Source: Psettodes erumei (taxonomy: Eukaryota; Chordata; Actinopteri; Pleuronectiformes; Psettodidae). From it: 64,000 nt of DNA. Below, in pieces: positions 49,901 to 62,500 of the stretch. The stretch is from assembly GCA_016785225.1 (NCBI GenBank), contig JAFBJZ010000228.1, positions 1 to 64,000 on the forward strand, read 5' to 3'. The notes under the pieces are model-generated. The model saw only the letters and a program-made list of their open reading frames with translations, was not told where the DNA came from and did not search any database. Position 1 is the stretch's first letter. Each line of letters starts with the position of its first letter. Both the position numbers and the translations under genes were made by a program.

Positions 49901-51451
49901 GGTACACTGAATAGTTAAATCCAATGGGTACACAGAGAACATTTTGGTTTCATAGTAAGTGAATAGATCACTGAGCCAAAACACCCAAGAGAGAGTGTAG
50001 TTCTTAAAACATAACAAAGAAAGTTCTCCTCTTTCACAGCCTTAAAACTGAAATCTGCAAACAAAAATTGGTTGATAGGATAAACATAAAATCAAAACTT
50101 TTGTCATTTGTCAGTTATGTTCTACCTGCAAAGAAATATGTTTGTTTAATATTAAGTAAATCTCACCAGGAATCAAGCTAAAGATCACACAGATGAAGAT
50201 TTGTGTAATGAACTCACCATCAAAAGATGCACCAGCCAGTATACTCGTGTTACATGTACTGGCATTAAGCATCTGTTTTTCAACTTCCTTTAGTGTGATG
50301 TTAGAATTTGCGTTGAAGATGATTTCTACGGATGCAGTTACCCTTGGCCTTGATCGAACATTGTTCCGTTCAGTTGACCTAAATGCACAAAAACACAATT
50401 ACTGTACTGTACTCTATAGAGTAAGGTTCCAGATAGCTGGATAAATATATTTTAAACAGCATTGTCATTCTAAGACTTACAGAAGTTCCAGCACTGTAGA
50501 ATTAGAGTAATCAGCAGACCCACTGAAAGCAGCTGCCAGCTGTGTTGTGGAAAGAAATTACCATTTTATTTAGGTGATTACCTGACTGGGGAAAGCACAG
50601 CCCTTTTAGGTCAGTTTAATTTCTGAGATTATTTTTGCCTTGATAATGTGTAGAAACATTGAATGTTACATTTATCACATCAGGTTTAATACATAGGTGA
50701 AACGCATGTGTGTTAAATAAAATGTCACCGTTGTCACATTATACAAACACTTCAAGACTTACTTGTGTGTGTGTGTTTGTGTAGGTAGCTAGATAAGGGA
50801 GATTAAAAACACACAACACAAACAATGCATGTACATTATATACCAAGTATAGCTTTTACAAGAGAGGACATAAGTGGTAGCTTACCTCATTAGTAATATT
50901 TTGTGCAGTTTCTTTAAAGACTTCTGATGTCTTGTCACTCATTTTGTCATCATAGAATAATTGAGGCAGGTCTAGTTCTCCAGGGAAAACCTTAGCTAAA
51001 ATAGGAAAATATCATTTCATAACTATTTTTGTAAAAGAATAGTTCCATAACCTTTTAACTACACTTATTTGCTTATTGCTGAGAGTTAGATGAGAACACC
51101 AATCCTAACCTGAAATGTGTATATTATTTATAGAGCGACAGCTAGCATCTGGATAGCTTACATATGACCTGCTGCAGGGGCAAAAGGAAACCCTGAAATC
51201 TACACTGCTTGAACTGTAAGTTTTCATTGCGTCGCTTCCTCATGGATTAATAATGTCATAGCGGTGGTATGCAACCAGATACTTACCATTCTCACAATTT
51301 TTGCTCTTATAGTTGTAGTTATCACCAGGCAAGCACAAGCACACAAAACTTTCTTTGCCACGATTCTCACAGGTGCTCCCCTTGCCACATGGGTTTATAT
51401 TGCAAGGACCTTCAAAGTTAAAGGAAACCACACACACACACACGACACAAG

Positions 51452-51493
<42 letters not shown>

Positions 51494-53564
51494 TTACAGT
51501 AGTTTATGAGCACCTAAAACCAATGACAGCCAGGTTTTGTAGTTGTAGGAATTGTTGTTGTTGTTAAAGTATCTAGCGTTGATGATTGAACCATACCTGG
51601 CAGTTCCGGTACCAGTGTTGGTGATGAAGGAGGCACTTGAGTTGAAGAAGGCACTGTTGGTGTGGATGAACCAACCGAACCTGATGTTGTTGAAGAAGGC
51701 ACTGTTGGTGTGGATGAACCAACCGAACCTGATGTTGTCGAAGAAGACACTGTTGGTGTGGATGAACCAACCGAACCTGATGTTGTTGAAGAAGGTACTG
51801 ATGTTGTTGATGAGGGAGGTACTGGCTTTGTTGTTGAAGAAGGTACTGATGTTGTTGATGAGGGAGGTACTGGCTTTGTTGTTGAAGAAGGTACTGATGT
51901 TGTTGATGAAGGAGGTACTGGCTTTGTTGTTGAAGAAGGTACTGTTGGAGTGGATGAACCAACCGGACCTGATGTTGTTGAAGAAGGTACTGTTGGTGTA
52001 GATGAACCAACTGAACCTGATGTTGTTGAAGAAGGTACTGATGTTGTTGATGAGGGAGGTACTGGCTTTGTTGTTGAAGAAGGTACTGATGTTGTTGATG
52101 AAGGAAGTACTGGCTTTGTTGTTGAAGAAGGTACTGTTGGTGTAGATGAACCAACCGAACCTGATGTTGTTGAAGAAGGTACTGTTGGTGTAGATGAACC
52201 AACCGAACCTGATGTTGTTGAAGAAGGTACTGTTGGAGTGGATGAACCAACCGAACCTGATGTTGTTGAAGAAGGTACTGTCGGTGTGGATGAACCAACC
52301 GAACCTGATGTTGTTGAAGAAGGTACTGATGTTGTTGAAGGAGGTACTGGCTGTTGTTGAAGTGATGTTGTTGATGAGGGAGGTACTGGCTTTGTTGTTG
52401 AAGAAGGTACTGATGTTGTTGATGAAGGAGGTACTGGCTTTGTTGTTGAAGAAGGTACTGTTGGAGTGGATGAACCAACCGGACCTGATGTTGTTGAAGA
52501 AGGTACTGTTGGTGTAGATGAACCAACTGAACCTGATGTTGTTGAAGAAGGTACTGATGTTGTTGATGAGGGAGGTACTGGCTTTGTTGTTGAAGAAGGT
52601 ACTGATGTTGTTGATGAAGGAAGTACTGGCTTTGTTGTTGAAGAAGGTACTGTTGGTGTGGATGAACCAACCGAACCTGATGTTGTTGAAGAAGGTACTG
52701 TTGGAGTGGATGAACCAACCGGAACTGATGTTGTTGAAGAAGTTACTGTTGGTGTAGATGAACCAACTGAACGTGATGTTGTTGAAGAAGGTACTGTTGG
52801 AGTGGATGAATTATTAGTTTATTATTATTAGATAGATTATTAGATTAACTGGCTTCAATCGAAAAACAATTTCTGTGACACACTTGCAAGACAAGAGCCA
52901 AATAAGATCTTTCATTATAATAGGTCAATTGATATGAACCCCCAAAACTAAAAACACCAGTTTCTACATCTGTCCTTTCAAGCTCATTTACAGCGCATTT
53001 AGGCATTAACCATGTTAAGCATTAACCAGACTAGAACATCTAGTCTAGATGTGGACACCTCCTTGTTTGCAATAGTTTGCTAAAGGAAGGTAGAGAAAAA
53101 ACAGGGTCGTGAGTTAAGGGGAAATTGCCTCTCCCTCAACACACTCGTCAAATATTTACATTTTCCTGTGTGTGTGCCAAACCAATTCAGACATTAAATG
53201 ATCATAAAGTCAAGCTTGAAGTCAAGCTTGCAGTTATGTCAATTAAGGTTTTAAAGAAAAAAAGAAAGAAAAAGAAACTTTTTCCAGGGTATCTGTGAAT
53301 CAGGACTGAATAAGGCATATGATGCCATAAATAAAATCGACTTTATATCTTATACTAATTACAATTGGAGTTTTTATAATTATTTATCTGATAATTGAAC
53401 CGACAGTAATCTGAATTACTAAATGTATCAGAGACTAACAATTTACAAATATTTAAAAAAATATATAATATGAAGTTAATATTTAAGTAAAAAAAAATCA
53501 ACAACTTACCAAGAAAAGCTATAATTAGCCAAAGGAAAGACAGGCGTTTGAATTTTTCAGCCAT
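46786..53564 (-). CDS. muc13: Transmembrane mucin with SEA and EGF domains, MUC13-like
   Basis: A cell-surface mucin: glycosylated stalk for epithelial protection plus a signalling tail. Twelve exons close exactly in phase to 818 residues: 53510-53564 (signal peptide MAEKFKRLSFLWLIIAFL), 51597-52793 (Ser/Thr/Pro array, about 398 residues), 51287-51409 (EGF, CGKGSTCENRG), 50886-50995, 50481-50539, 50218-50378 (SEA, beginning AKVFPGELDLPQLFYDDK), 49212-49340 (EGF, CDRNPCDEKTAQC), 49071-49116 and 48879-48916 (short EGF-like, CPSG to FNCNE), 47731-47818 (membrane helix WQLVLAIVGPLLGGLLLIAL), 47217-47478 and 46786-46974 (tail; stop TAA 46786-46788). The order PTS-EGF-SEA-EGF-EGF-TM is that of MUC13, and the NPY in the tail recurs in human MUC13. 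The 52793 acceptor has a weak pyrimidine tract but a perfect branch-like ACTAAT 20 bases upstream. MUC17/MUC3-type is the alternative. Confidence 0.82.
51428..51493. repeat. (CA)n(TA)n compound microsatellite
   Basis: CA units with a few interruptions followed by TA units, in the intron right next to the EGF exon of the muc13-like gene. Confidence 0.95.
51600..52810 (-). repeat. 48-bp minisatellite encoding the mucin Ser/Thr/Pro domain
   Basis: About 24 tandem units of 48 bp (16 residues) of two kinds alternate in blocks. Type A reads GSVGSSTPTVPSSTTS and type B reads SVPSSTTKPVPPSSTT. Two composite blocks of the same order, near 51910-52130 and 52430-52670, are almost identical, which suggests a recent segmental duplication within the array. 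One irregular unit near 52340-52375 (LQQQPVPPSTT) keeps frame. The coding frame has no methionine. The other minus frames and the plus strand also stay open because the period is a multiple of three. Confidence 0.93.
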
Positions 53565-55990
53565 TGGAAAAGAATTTGAGAACAAAACTTCACCACAAGA
53601 AAGAAAGAAAACCAGTGAGGTTTAGGAGGGGAAGAGGCTTTAGAGCCCTAAACCTTGGGTGATGAGGGCCGAGGTTTCCTCCACTGGCAGTTTTAATCAT
53701 TTGCCACTCCTCCAAGGGCAGGATTGTCTGCTAAAGTTCATTTCCCACCCATAAAAGAAGACTCAAGGGCTCACATTCACATGACACATGACACATATCT
53801 CCATTTTTTTGTTCATGGCCAGAAAGTGTGCCACAGAAATAAGAACTATAGAAAGGCCAGTCAAGGGTCAGATACAGTTGACAATATGCACCAAAAATAA
53901 CAGGTTTAGTCAAGGTTTAAACAGGCACAGTTCTGGATTAATTGGTTAAATCCTCACAATTTAGCAGCTGTAATAACTTAATATTTGGCATTTTTACAAA
54001 AATAAAAAATACAACATTATAAATCAAGCATCAGAAGAGTTGCAGAATAAGCTTCTGTTGATCAACTCACTGAATAATTGTTTCAGCTTTACAAGCAAAG
54101 GTCAGACAACATTCTCAACAACACTCAAAGCTTCCCATGTGGTACAGTAGATCATCTGAACATTTCAAACAAAATCCTGTAATGGAACTACAATCAGCCT
54201 AATGATTCATATGTACATCACATAAAAGTATAGTATTAAAACATACAGTGAATTATTCCTATCATAATCCTTTCTTTCCTTACCTGTCTTTTTGCTTAAA
54301 AATGTATAAATACCAATAAAATGTGTGGTCTACAATTTTAAACCTGCACTTGGTGCACATTCAGTATTTACAATGTATCAATATATGTCAAGGCTGTGTT
54401 CTTTCTACCAGGTAACAGAGTTGGAAAGATACGTGTTTGTTAACCTGCTTCACAGCAGAGGAAAGAGTTGTCTGGCAGAGGTTAAAGACATTGCAATATA
54501 AACTGAATCACATCACAATGGCACTGGGTCATGTCATTTAGAGATCTTTCTTGGCTGAACACATTCATCTAGCTAGGAACATTTAGAAAAACAAAACACA
54601 ATTAGAGGATTTCTATAAATGAAAGAATAACAGCAAATGTTACCACAGTATAATGGCAAACTTACTTGTACTAATATTCATGCAATACTGTCATTTGTGA
54701 TTAATAATGTTTTAGGGTAAATATCATAGTTTCTTATGTAGCCTACATCTTATCCTCAGACTTTACAAGTCACTGATAGTGGTCGTATGAGAGGAACAAA
54801 GAGGAACAAAGGTTACATTCCTTGCCAGTGGTTTTATATGTTTATGGCAGCTCTACCACTTGAATCATTTAACCCTGGGACAGATTCTGCAAAGATGATT
54901 TCTCCACAGGCCCAATTAAAAAATGACAGTATTCACACAAACCTACAGAAGATGAAGTAGAGTCGAGAAGATGAGTCCAACAACAGTACAAGCAAGTATA
55001 TAAAATGTTGCACCAGAGTTTGGTTATAATTGCTTTATTGATTAATATGTGGTCAATAAAAGACATAAAACATGATATAATGCTATTGGTGTGAAAAGTT
55101 CAACAGCTAAAAAAGACATCACATGAAATTTGGAAGATTAAAGTTCAATGACAACACCATGTCATCACCATCCAAAAAATGATCTCCAAATGGATTGGAT
55201 CAAACTATTTCCTACCTGAATTATCACACAAAGCAAAACTTAGGCCACTACAGCCTCATCATGGGTGTGAGTGGAAAAATTTGTGAACCAACCTCAAGAT
55301 AGAAGCAGCTGTATTTTACTATAACTATAGGTGAGGTAACACAACAAAGAGGTTTCAAAATGTCAGAAGATGGCTCAACAGGTATGTTGCAAAAACCACA
55401 GATACATTTATTCACATGTGCTGCGCACAATGAAGCTCTTAACTGCTCTTTCAGCAACCAAATAACATTTAAAAACCGAAAATTTGCAAATAGAGATACC
55501 TGAAGTTACATTTTTCACTTGCAGGTTGTATGAAGCTGTTATGAGTGTCAACAGAAATGCATCTATCGAGCAATTACTGCCTCTATGTCCACTTGCTTAC
55601 TGTAAGTCCAAAGTCTACCACAGTTATTGCCATCCTAAACCCAACCCAACCTGCTGTCCCTGACAGTTGAGATTAAAGATAGAACATCATGTTCATGGGG
55701 AAGTCTGACACGTCATTCCACAATCTCCCACAGGTGTGGTTAGATTGAGATCGAATGACACTAAGTTTTCCACAATCTTAATAGCTACTCATCAAACTAG
55801 TCAGTTACCCCTCATGCCCCATTTGCAATGTTTCTCCACTCACTGATTCAGTTTGGGTGTTTTTTGGTCATTCAGTGGTATGTTGATACGGTATTGTTAA
55901 GTCTTCTCATTTGTTGCTTAAAGCAATGACATTACAAAAGCTATTAAAACGAGAGGGAGCCACCAGTTGCATGAATATTTACTACTGACT
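53565..55990. other. Intergenic stretch upstream of the muc13-like gene, nothing recognised
   Basis: The first few hundred bases (53565-53760) should include the 5' UTR and promoter of the mucin gene. The rest is AT-rich with no convincing coding frame, RNA gene or recognisable repeat. Confidence 0.5.
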
Positions 55991-56241
55991 GTAAAACTGA
56001 ATGTGTGCTGTATTGGTGCTTGATAACCAACTCTGTTGCCAAACTAGAATCGACAATTCTGCCAAAGCAGACTATGGTGATTATGTTGATGTTTCAAGAC
56101 TCATTCATTCATTTCAAGTCATCAACAGCATGACACAAAAGAATCCACATTTTGATATTCCTGCAACCCAGTTAATGAGGCAACATGTCCAATATGCCAA
56201 ACACATTAGGGAACTGTTTGTATTGTATGTTTAATGTAACT

Positions 56242-56640
56242 CTAAGTACTTTGCCTGAGCAAACACAACATTAAATCCACCTGCCTAATATTGTGTAGGC
56301 CACCAAAATAGCCCTTACCTGTCAAGACATGGACTCCACAAGACCTCTGAAGGTGCCCTTTGGTATGTGACACCACGATTTTGGCTTCATATCCTTTATA
56401 TCCAGTAAGTTGTGCGGTGGGGCTGGATGGATCATTCTTGGTTTTCTCAAACAACCCCAAAGATCCTGGATCAGATTGAGATCTGGGGAATTTGGGGGAG
56501 AAGTCAAAACTTTTTAGTCATGTTCTGCAAGCCACTCCTGAACATTTTTGAGTGTGTCAGGGCACATTAGCTAAGGTTGGTGGTATGTGTCAAAGCCAAC
56601 AGACTGCTGGTGTGGTGAGATAAGTGTTTAGAATGTGTCA
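56242..56640 (-). mobile_element. Decayed, internally deleted Tc1/mariner-like DNA transposon fragment
   Basis: On the minus strand, 56507 leftwards reads PPNSPDLNLIQDLWGCL. That is the SPDLNPIExLW signature of Tc1-like transposases, with the catalytic Glu replaced by Gln. The sequence around 56315-56345 (acatggactccacaagacct) is the well-known 3' part of a fish transposon of this kind. Past about 56570 the match jumps to a more 5' part of the element, so an internal piece is missing. The copy is dead. No terminal inverted repeats were found with confidence. Confidence 0.7.
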
Positions 56641-56882
56641 GAGCAATAAAATATATCAAAAACAAACTATCATTTCTTTACGTATTGTACTGCCTAATAA
56701 ATGCAATTGAGTAAAATCACTTTACCTCAAAGAGCTTAGCAATGTAGCTTTAAAGGAACAAGGTTTCAAATCAGGGTCATTACTAAGAAAACAACCCTGA
56801 CTGAAACACATTAGTTTGAGGGAACTTTTTCTTTGAGGTACAAAAACCACACAGTGTGTCCTTTTTTTTGTAACAAAAAGTT

Positions 56883-56888
56883 TTTATT
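56883..56888 (-). terminator. Candidate polyadenylation signal of znf281
   Basis: AATAAA on the minus strand (tttatt on plus), about 2.64 kb beyond the znf281 stop codon, with A/T-rich flanks. A 3' UTR of this size would be long but not unusual for such a regulator. Nearer hexamers on the minus strand were not systematically excluded. Confidence 0.4.
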
Positions 56889-57555
56889 GGCTTCTCTAAT
56901 CCGTTCATCATCTCAATAACAGGTACAGCCTGGGAAATCATATCACAAGGGATCTAGAACAAATAAGACAAAGGAATGGGGAGGCTTCTGCTACAAAATT
57001 TGGTATTGAGGTGACAGAAAAAAAGCCATACAAAAATGTCTTTATCATGCATACTGGAAAAAAAAAAAAAAAAAAAGATCAGACCACACATTTTTAGTGT
57101 TTTTGTACATTTTTGTAAACAATATCCTTCTAGAGATCATATCAAAACACATTATGGCAAGTAACAAAAATAAGGGATATAACATGAGAAAAATGAATGT
57201 TCTATGAGGCATCTAGAATGCAACACTGCTTGGCGTGGATGTTTTTACAGAAAAAAAAAATACATTTGCATTTCGAGTCATTCACTCTATAATTGTAAAC
57301 ACAGGCAGTGTTAAATGATTATACAATATGTCGAACCTATACTACAAATATTTCCACTACATACATGAAACGCGTGTCCCTGCTTTCTTACGCTTTAGTG
57401 ATATGAGGTATATTTAGGTCAATCTTATTGTCTTTTTTCTCTCCTTTAAAAGCATAGTGTGTGTTTGGAGTGAAGTGGCTGGTCAGTCTTTGTTCCCTGT
57501 GATCTGAGCAGCTTCAAAGTCTTTTGGCTGTGGAGCTCACAGACATAGGAAAAGG

Positions 57556-57580
57556 GGTGTGTGTGTGTGTGTGTGTGTGG
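57556..57580. repeat. (GT)n microsatellite
   Basis: GT dinucleotide run followed by a G-rich stretch, within the putative znf281 3' UTR. Confidence 0.9.
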
Positions 57581-58196
57581 TGGGGGTGTTCACAGGAAAT
57601 CAACTAAATTAAATATCAACCCTGGCTGCCAGGATAGAATGGCTTTAGCCATGGAAGACAAAGAAGGCCATTGATTATTCTTGTGAGTGCAGGGCTGCAT
57701 TTTGGGGAGGGCAGGTGGGTATATGTTAACTGTTCAGTTACCGAGCTGTTTAATTGAAGCAGTTTTTTGCAATTACTAAAATGATGGGGTTAAAAAAAAA
57801 AATCAATAAAGTAGAGGGAATTGGGGTTTGGGTGTAGGTCCGGTGATTACCTGCCAAAAATATCTGCTATTGAGTTCTGTTGTGGTTAGTGAAGAATAAA
57901 TAAAGGGGTTCAGGTATGCATCCAACATATCTGTGGGATTAAAGATATAGGGGTTCCAGCATGTCAGCCCGTCTCTCAAAACACTTAAATACAAAGAGGT
58001 ACTCTCAAAATATTGTATAACAAAATTATGGCAAATCATCTTTTTACAACATCACCCGATAAACCGTAAGAAAAAAATCTCCCCCAGCCCTCCCTCCTCT
58101 CTTCTACCCTTAAGAAAAAGCAACAAAATACATTTAAATGCCCATGGTCATGCCGAGTCAACCCCTATCAAACCCCATTAAACAATAATCCAGTCG

Positions 58197-58297
58197 TCCC
58201 CTCCCTCCCTCCCTCCCTGCCACCCAGTACACCTACCCACCCACCCACCCACCATTCCTGCTTGCCTGCCTCCCTCCCTCCCTCCCTCCCTCCCCCC
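58197..58297. repeat. C-rich tetranucleotide repeats (CCCT)n, (CCCA)n
   Basis: Three adjacent simple runs: CCCT, then CCCA/ACCC, then CCTC to a C-run. On the minus strand this is a G-rich run with several GGG tracts, which could form a G-quadruplex in the znf281 transcript. Confidence 0.92.
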
Positions 58298-59526
58298 GTT
58301 CACAGTTTTCTCCTCTTAAAATAACATTAGTAATCATTAGCATAATACTCACGTATCACATATGGGAATTGAATGGGTTGTTGTTTCCAATGATGATTTG
58401 TTTAAAAAAGTGCTTGTTTGATTCCACTGACACGAAAAACAAGGAACAGCAAGAAGTGGAGCAGAGAAGTGGTGACTTATTTAAATTTTTTTTTTTTTAA
58501 AAAGAAATCACCTCAGCAACAGCGTGATAAAAGATCACGTATTGGTGTTCATTGCATGAGACAGCCGTGACGGCGCCGGGTAGGGTTTTGTCTGAGCCGA
58601 CTTTTCTACTGGCCACTGGTGGGCACAGCTGGAGGAGTGTGTGGTTACACACTCTTCCTCAACTGACACCGGGTGCCAACAAAACAACAGTCAGTTATGT
58701 TCAAACATCACTTCAGGGCATGCTGTGTACGCACCATGGGCTAAAAACTCCACTACAATTTGTATTACCTCGTGTATACATGTGGTTCTCAAAAGAAATG
58801 TGGATGTCTTCACATTGACACAACAGTACCATAATCTCGACAAAGCTACACGCAGTAGAAACCAAACATGATCATGTATTGTGATTTGTTGTTCTGAAAA
58901 GTAAAAAAACCCAAAACAAAACAAAAAAAACACCACAAAAAACAAAATCAAAGCTTTGTAGTCTCAAAGTACACCTGTAAAAACTGTGCTAATTGCATCT
59001 CATAATACAAAGTCTTATTACACAATTTTGCCTATTTTCCTGAGTTAAAACGTTTCTTGTAACAGACAATATATATTTTTTTGCCATTTGAATTCTGGGT
59101 CTTTCCCTGCCACAATTGTTATTATTAATGAACTTATCAACATTATTCATTATTACTTTACAATGAACGGCGTGATGATTGGTAAAACACAAGGGTTCAG
59201 GAAAGAAGAAGAAGAAAAAAAAAAAAATCAAGCAAGTTTATAGCTACCCTCTAAATGTTTTAAATTACATTTAAATCTACGGTACGTTCATGTCAAAATC
59301 ACTAGTCTTAAACAAAAATTAAGCGACTAAATACATAATAAAAATGAGAATATTTAAAAAATTGCATTTGAGGCCATGGAAGACCCTCCCTGGTCATTTT
59401 TGTATTAACATTTAATGGCAGTGTTTAAAAAACAAAACTTTGCTACAAGAACAAAATCAGGATGGGTACAGGGACTGTGTGGACAGTAACAGAACAGCCC
59501 CCTACTGGATTCACCTTGTTTGACCC

Positions 59527-62500
59527 TTATCTGAAACTTTGGCTTGTCGGGGTTTTTGATCCTGTACTCACTGGCTCACTGACGTCAGCTAACAAACTGG
59601 TATACCCTGAGAATTCTGACACTGGAGTCCGTATTCGGTGGTCGACCTCTGCCCCAGGATCACTGCCATAGCTCAGAGGGGTCCGCCGCCCTGACTTGAA
59701 CTGGGAGCCAAAGGCCTGGGCGAAGTTCTCAATCTGGTATGTGGTTTCTTTAGGGGGATTCAGTGGGGACAGGTCTGGATAGCTTGAGCCGTTGGTGGGT
59801 GCAGTGCTCCCTCCAGCCTTGGGCTGCTGCCCCTTGGAACCCTCTGCTGAGGCAGTCAGTTCCTGGGGAGGTAGGTTGAAGGCGCCGGGGGAGTGCTGTT
59901 TCTCCAGCTGCTCGGTGAGCTCCTGAGATGGAGTCAGCTGTTGATGGCTGGTAGATTCCAAGCTGAGGTGGTAGCCTGCCTGGGAGGGGGAGCCGACGAG
60001 CATGCCATAATGAGACTTGGAGGAGGATGAAGAGGAGGTTGATGTAGGGGCGGCGATGGGCAGTGGGGAGGAGACAGCAGGCGGGTAGCCACAATCCAGC
60101 GTGGATGTGGTGTACACATGTTTGTCAGAGAACAGGGGCCCTGTGGGACTGGAGCTGCTGGACAGGAGTGGGAATGGCCCTGTTGGGCCTAGGCTGGGAA
60201 AGGGTCCGCTATGGCTGGTGCGCTCCAGGGCCTGCAGGAGGAATTTTGAGTACTCACTCATCACTGCCGTCTTATCACCACCATTGGTTGAGTCATCCTC
60301 CAACTCAGGGGTAACAGGGGCTGCTGGTTGGAGATCGACGTGATGTGGGTGGTCTGGCAGGTCAAAAGTCACATCATGGTGGTGTGTACCCTCTGGCTTA
60401 TGGCTATAATGGTCTAGCAGGCTTTGCAGTACCTCATCTGGAATGCCCGACTTGTCGTGCTTGAGTTCCAGAGGCGACGAGTCCAGCATGGCGAGTGTAG
60501 GCTCGGGCCCCAGGGAGCCCTGGATTACACTGCTGCTCTGGGTTGCCATGTGCAGGGAGCTGGCTCCATAGTCACTGTTAACAGCATGAAGGTAGCGCCG
60601 CTTTTTCAGAAACTGCATTGCATCATCGTAGTTGCTGCTGGTGGCGGGGCCCTGCTTGTTGCTGCCGGCTCCCTGGAGTAGACCCATGTTGTCAAGGCCA
60701 GAACCTTCCACGTGATCCATGGAGCCAGGTTTCTGGCCCAACAGTTTTTGTCCGTCAGCACCGTCTTCCAGAGAGAGGAGGCCCTTGTCGAGACCCTTGC
60801 GGCCAGCTTTTTTAAAGACCAATTTGGGAGTACGTCCCTGCATGGCAGGGCCAGAGCCTGAGGGGTGCTCCATGCTGAAGTCCTGGAGGCCCAAGTCACG
60901 GGCCATCCCCCCAGAGGATGAGGCTGCTGCCACTGATGCGGAGGCATTCTTCTTCCTCTTCCGTTCACCGCCCTCACCATTTTTGGACTTGGCCCTCTTG
61001 CGTCCGGAGGTGGTAGAGTTTCCCTGAGTGAGTGAATAGCTGCCCTGGCCTAAGTCCGCTTCGCTGAGCTCCAGCATGCTTGGGTCCAGGCCCTTCTTTA
61101 TGGCTTCTCCACAAGTCCGTTTGTGCTTCAGTAACCGGTCTGTTCTTGAGAAAAACTAAAAGCGGGAGGTGGGATAAAAGAAGAAAATATGAGCTTAGTT
61201 TCCAATGGAAAGACAGGGGTTATTTAGGCACTATTTTTTATCTTAAAAAGAGAAAAAGTACAGCAGAGATTAAGTAGCAAGTTTACATGACCATTAAATT
61301 TCACAAGAAAATCATATTATCCGACCTCTCCTGACATAAGTTACCCCACGGAGACAGGTCTTTGTGAGGGATTTTAAGTGTGGGAAGTACAGAAAGACAA
61401 AATGTAGGACTTTTTATGTGATAAAAAAATGAAAAAAAATCTTGCCATTGTAGAACAGTAATAAGCTAATAGCAGAACTATTTAGTTTTGCCTACTTGTT
61501 GGCAGGTATCGCAACGATACGGCTTCTCGCCACTGTGTGTCCTCTTGTGTCGCTCCATATGGTACTTCTGGATAAATCGCATGTTACACTGGTCACAGCT
61601 AAAAGGCTTCTCTCCTGCAAAAGACAGCAGTGGCAATGTTAGAGAGTCACTGCGGTAAAGTCTCCATAAACTGACAACCCACTGAGAAGCGATGGCATCT
61701 ATTCCAAAAACACTTCAGAAACTCACCACTGTGGATCTTCTCATGCCGCTGGAGCAGGTACTTCTGAATGAAGCTCATGTTACACTGACTGCACCGGAAA
61801 GGCCTCTCACCTGTACAATCAAGAGTACAACCATACGCTCACCACATTAATATGCGCCCACTCTGTCACATGGCTGTGACCTGTCGTTGTGACCATTTTG
61901 TCAAACACCTGGTGCAAGACAATGACAATGGAAATAAAACCACATGCTAAAGCAGTCTACATACTAACTATATTACATATTTATTATAGCACAGTTTTAC
62001 ACAAGAACCTATTTCCCCAGTCTAAGTTGTAGTACTAATGACTGCAGAGACCCTTTTGTCAGATAAAATTACACTTAAGGGTAAAACAATCCAAAGGATT
62101 TAAATAAACTGAAGCTGTCTTTGAAGTCATTTATGTGCTCTGTTTCAAAGTACAACGTGAGGAATTCCCAGCAAAGAGAGTGAGTAAGATGTCCAGAAAT
62201 ACATGAGTAATCACTGAGTCATCCCTGGGTTTACTGATCGTCTGGTTTTAAATAAAGTCCCAAGCACTCATGGTGGAGGGAGGAACAGTAAGAGATTCTT
62301 AAATTTGCAGTTGCCTGAGATTAATTTTGTTCTGATAGTGTTGTTTATCAGTGTTAAATCCTATTTTGAATTTTCTTTGATAAACATAGCCTTATTGCCC
62401 ACATACAAATTCAGATGCCCTCCAAATTGGTTCAGGGTTGAATGCCTGGCCAAAATCCATCAGCTGCATTACAGTCTGAAACAACATTATGTTACAGACA

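Larger units (their letters stand above)
56866..59526 (-). other. znf281: Likely long 3' UTR of znf281
   Basis: No other gene lies between the znf281 stop codon and the candidate polyadenylation signal. The sequence is AT-rich with several TTTTTGTA-like words on both strands. It contains simple repeats: A-run 57060-57077, (GT)n 57556-57580, and (CCCT)n/(CCCA)n 58197-58297. Extent is inferred, not shown. Confidence 0.45.

Noticed and set aside
51573..52718. 381-residue minus-strand open frame with QQYLLQQH repeats
   Set aside because: Another frame of the same array. It does not join in phase to the 51287-51409 EGF exon or to the signal-peptide exon.
51662..52831. Long plus-strand open frames rich in Asp, Glu and Val (DEPTEPDVVEEGT units)
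   Set aside because: They are the antisense reading of the mucin minisatellite. The 48-bp period keeps several frames open on both strands; the minus-strand Ser/Thr/Pro frame joins to EGF and SEA exons in exact phase.
57803..58039. Minus-strand open frame with LNPFIYSS, like the last helix of a G-protein-coupled receptor
   Set aside because: Only a short chance resemblance within the putative znf281 3' UTR. No other receptor helices or splice sites are nearby.
59750..61027. Several overlapping open frames on both strands within the last znf281 exon
   Set aside because: Shadows of the GC-rich, low-complexity coding exon. The 59527-61155 frame matches ZNF281 through to its C-terminus.
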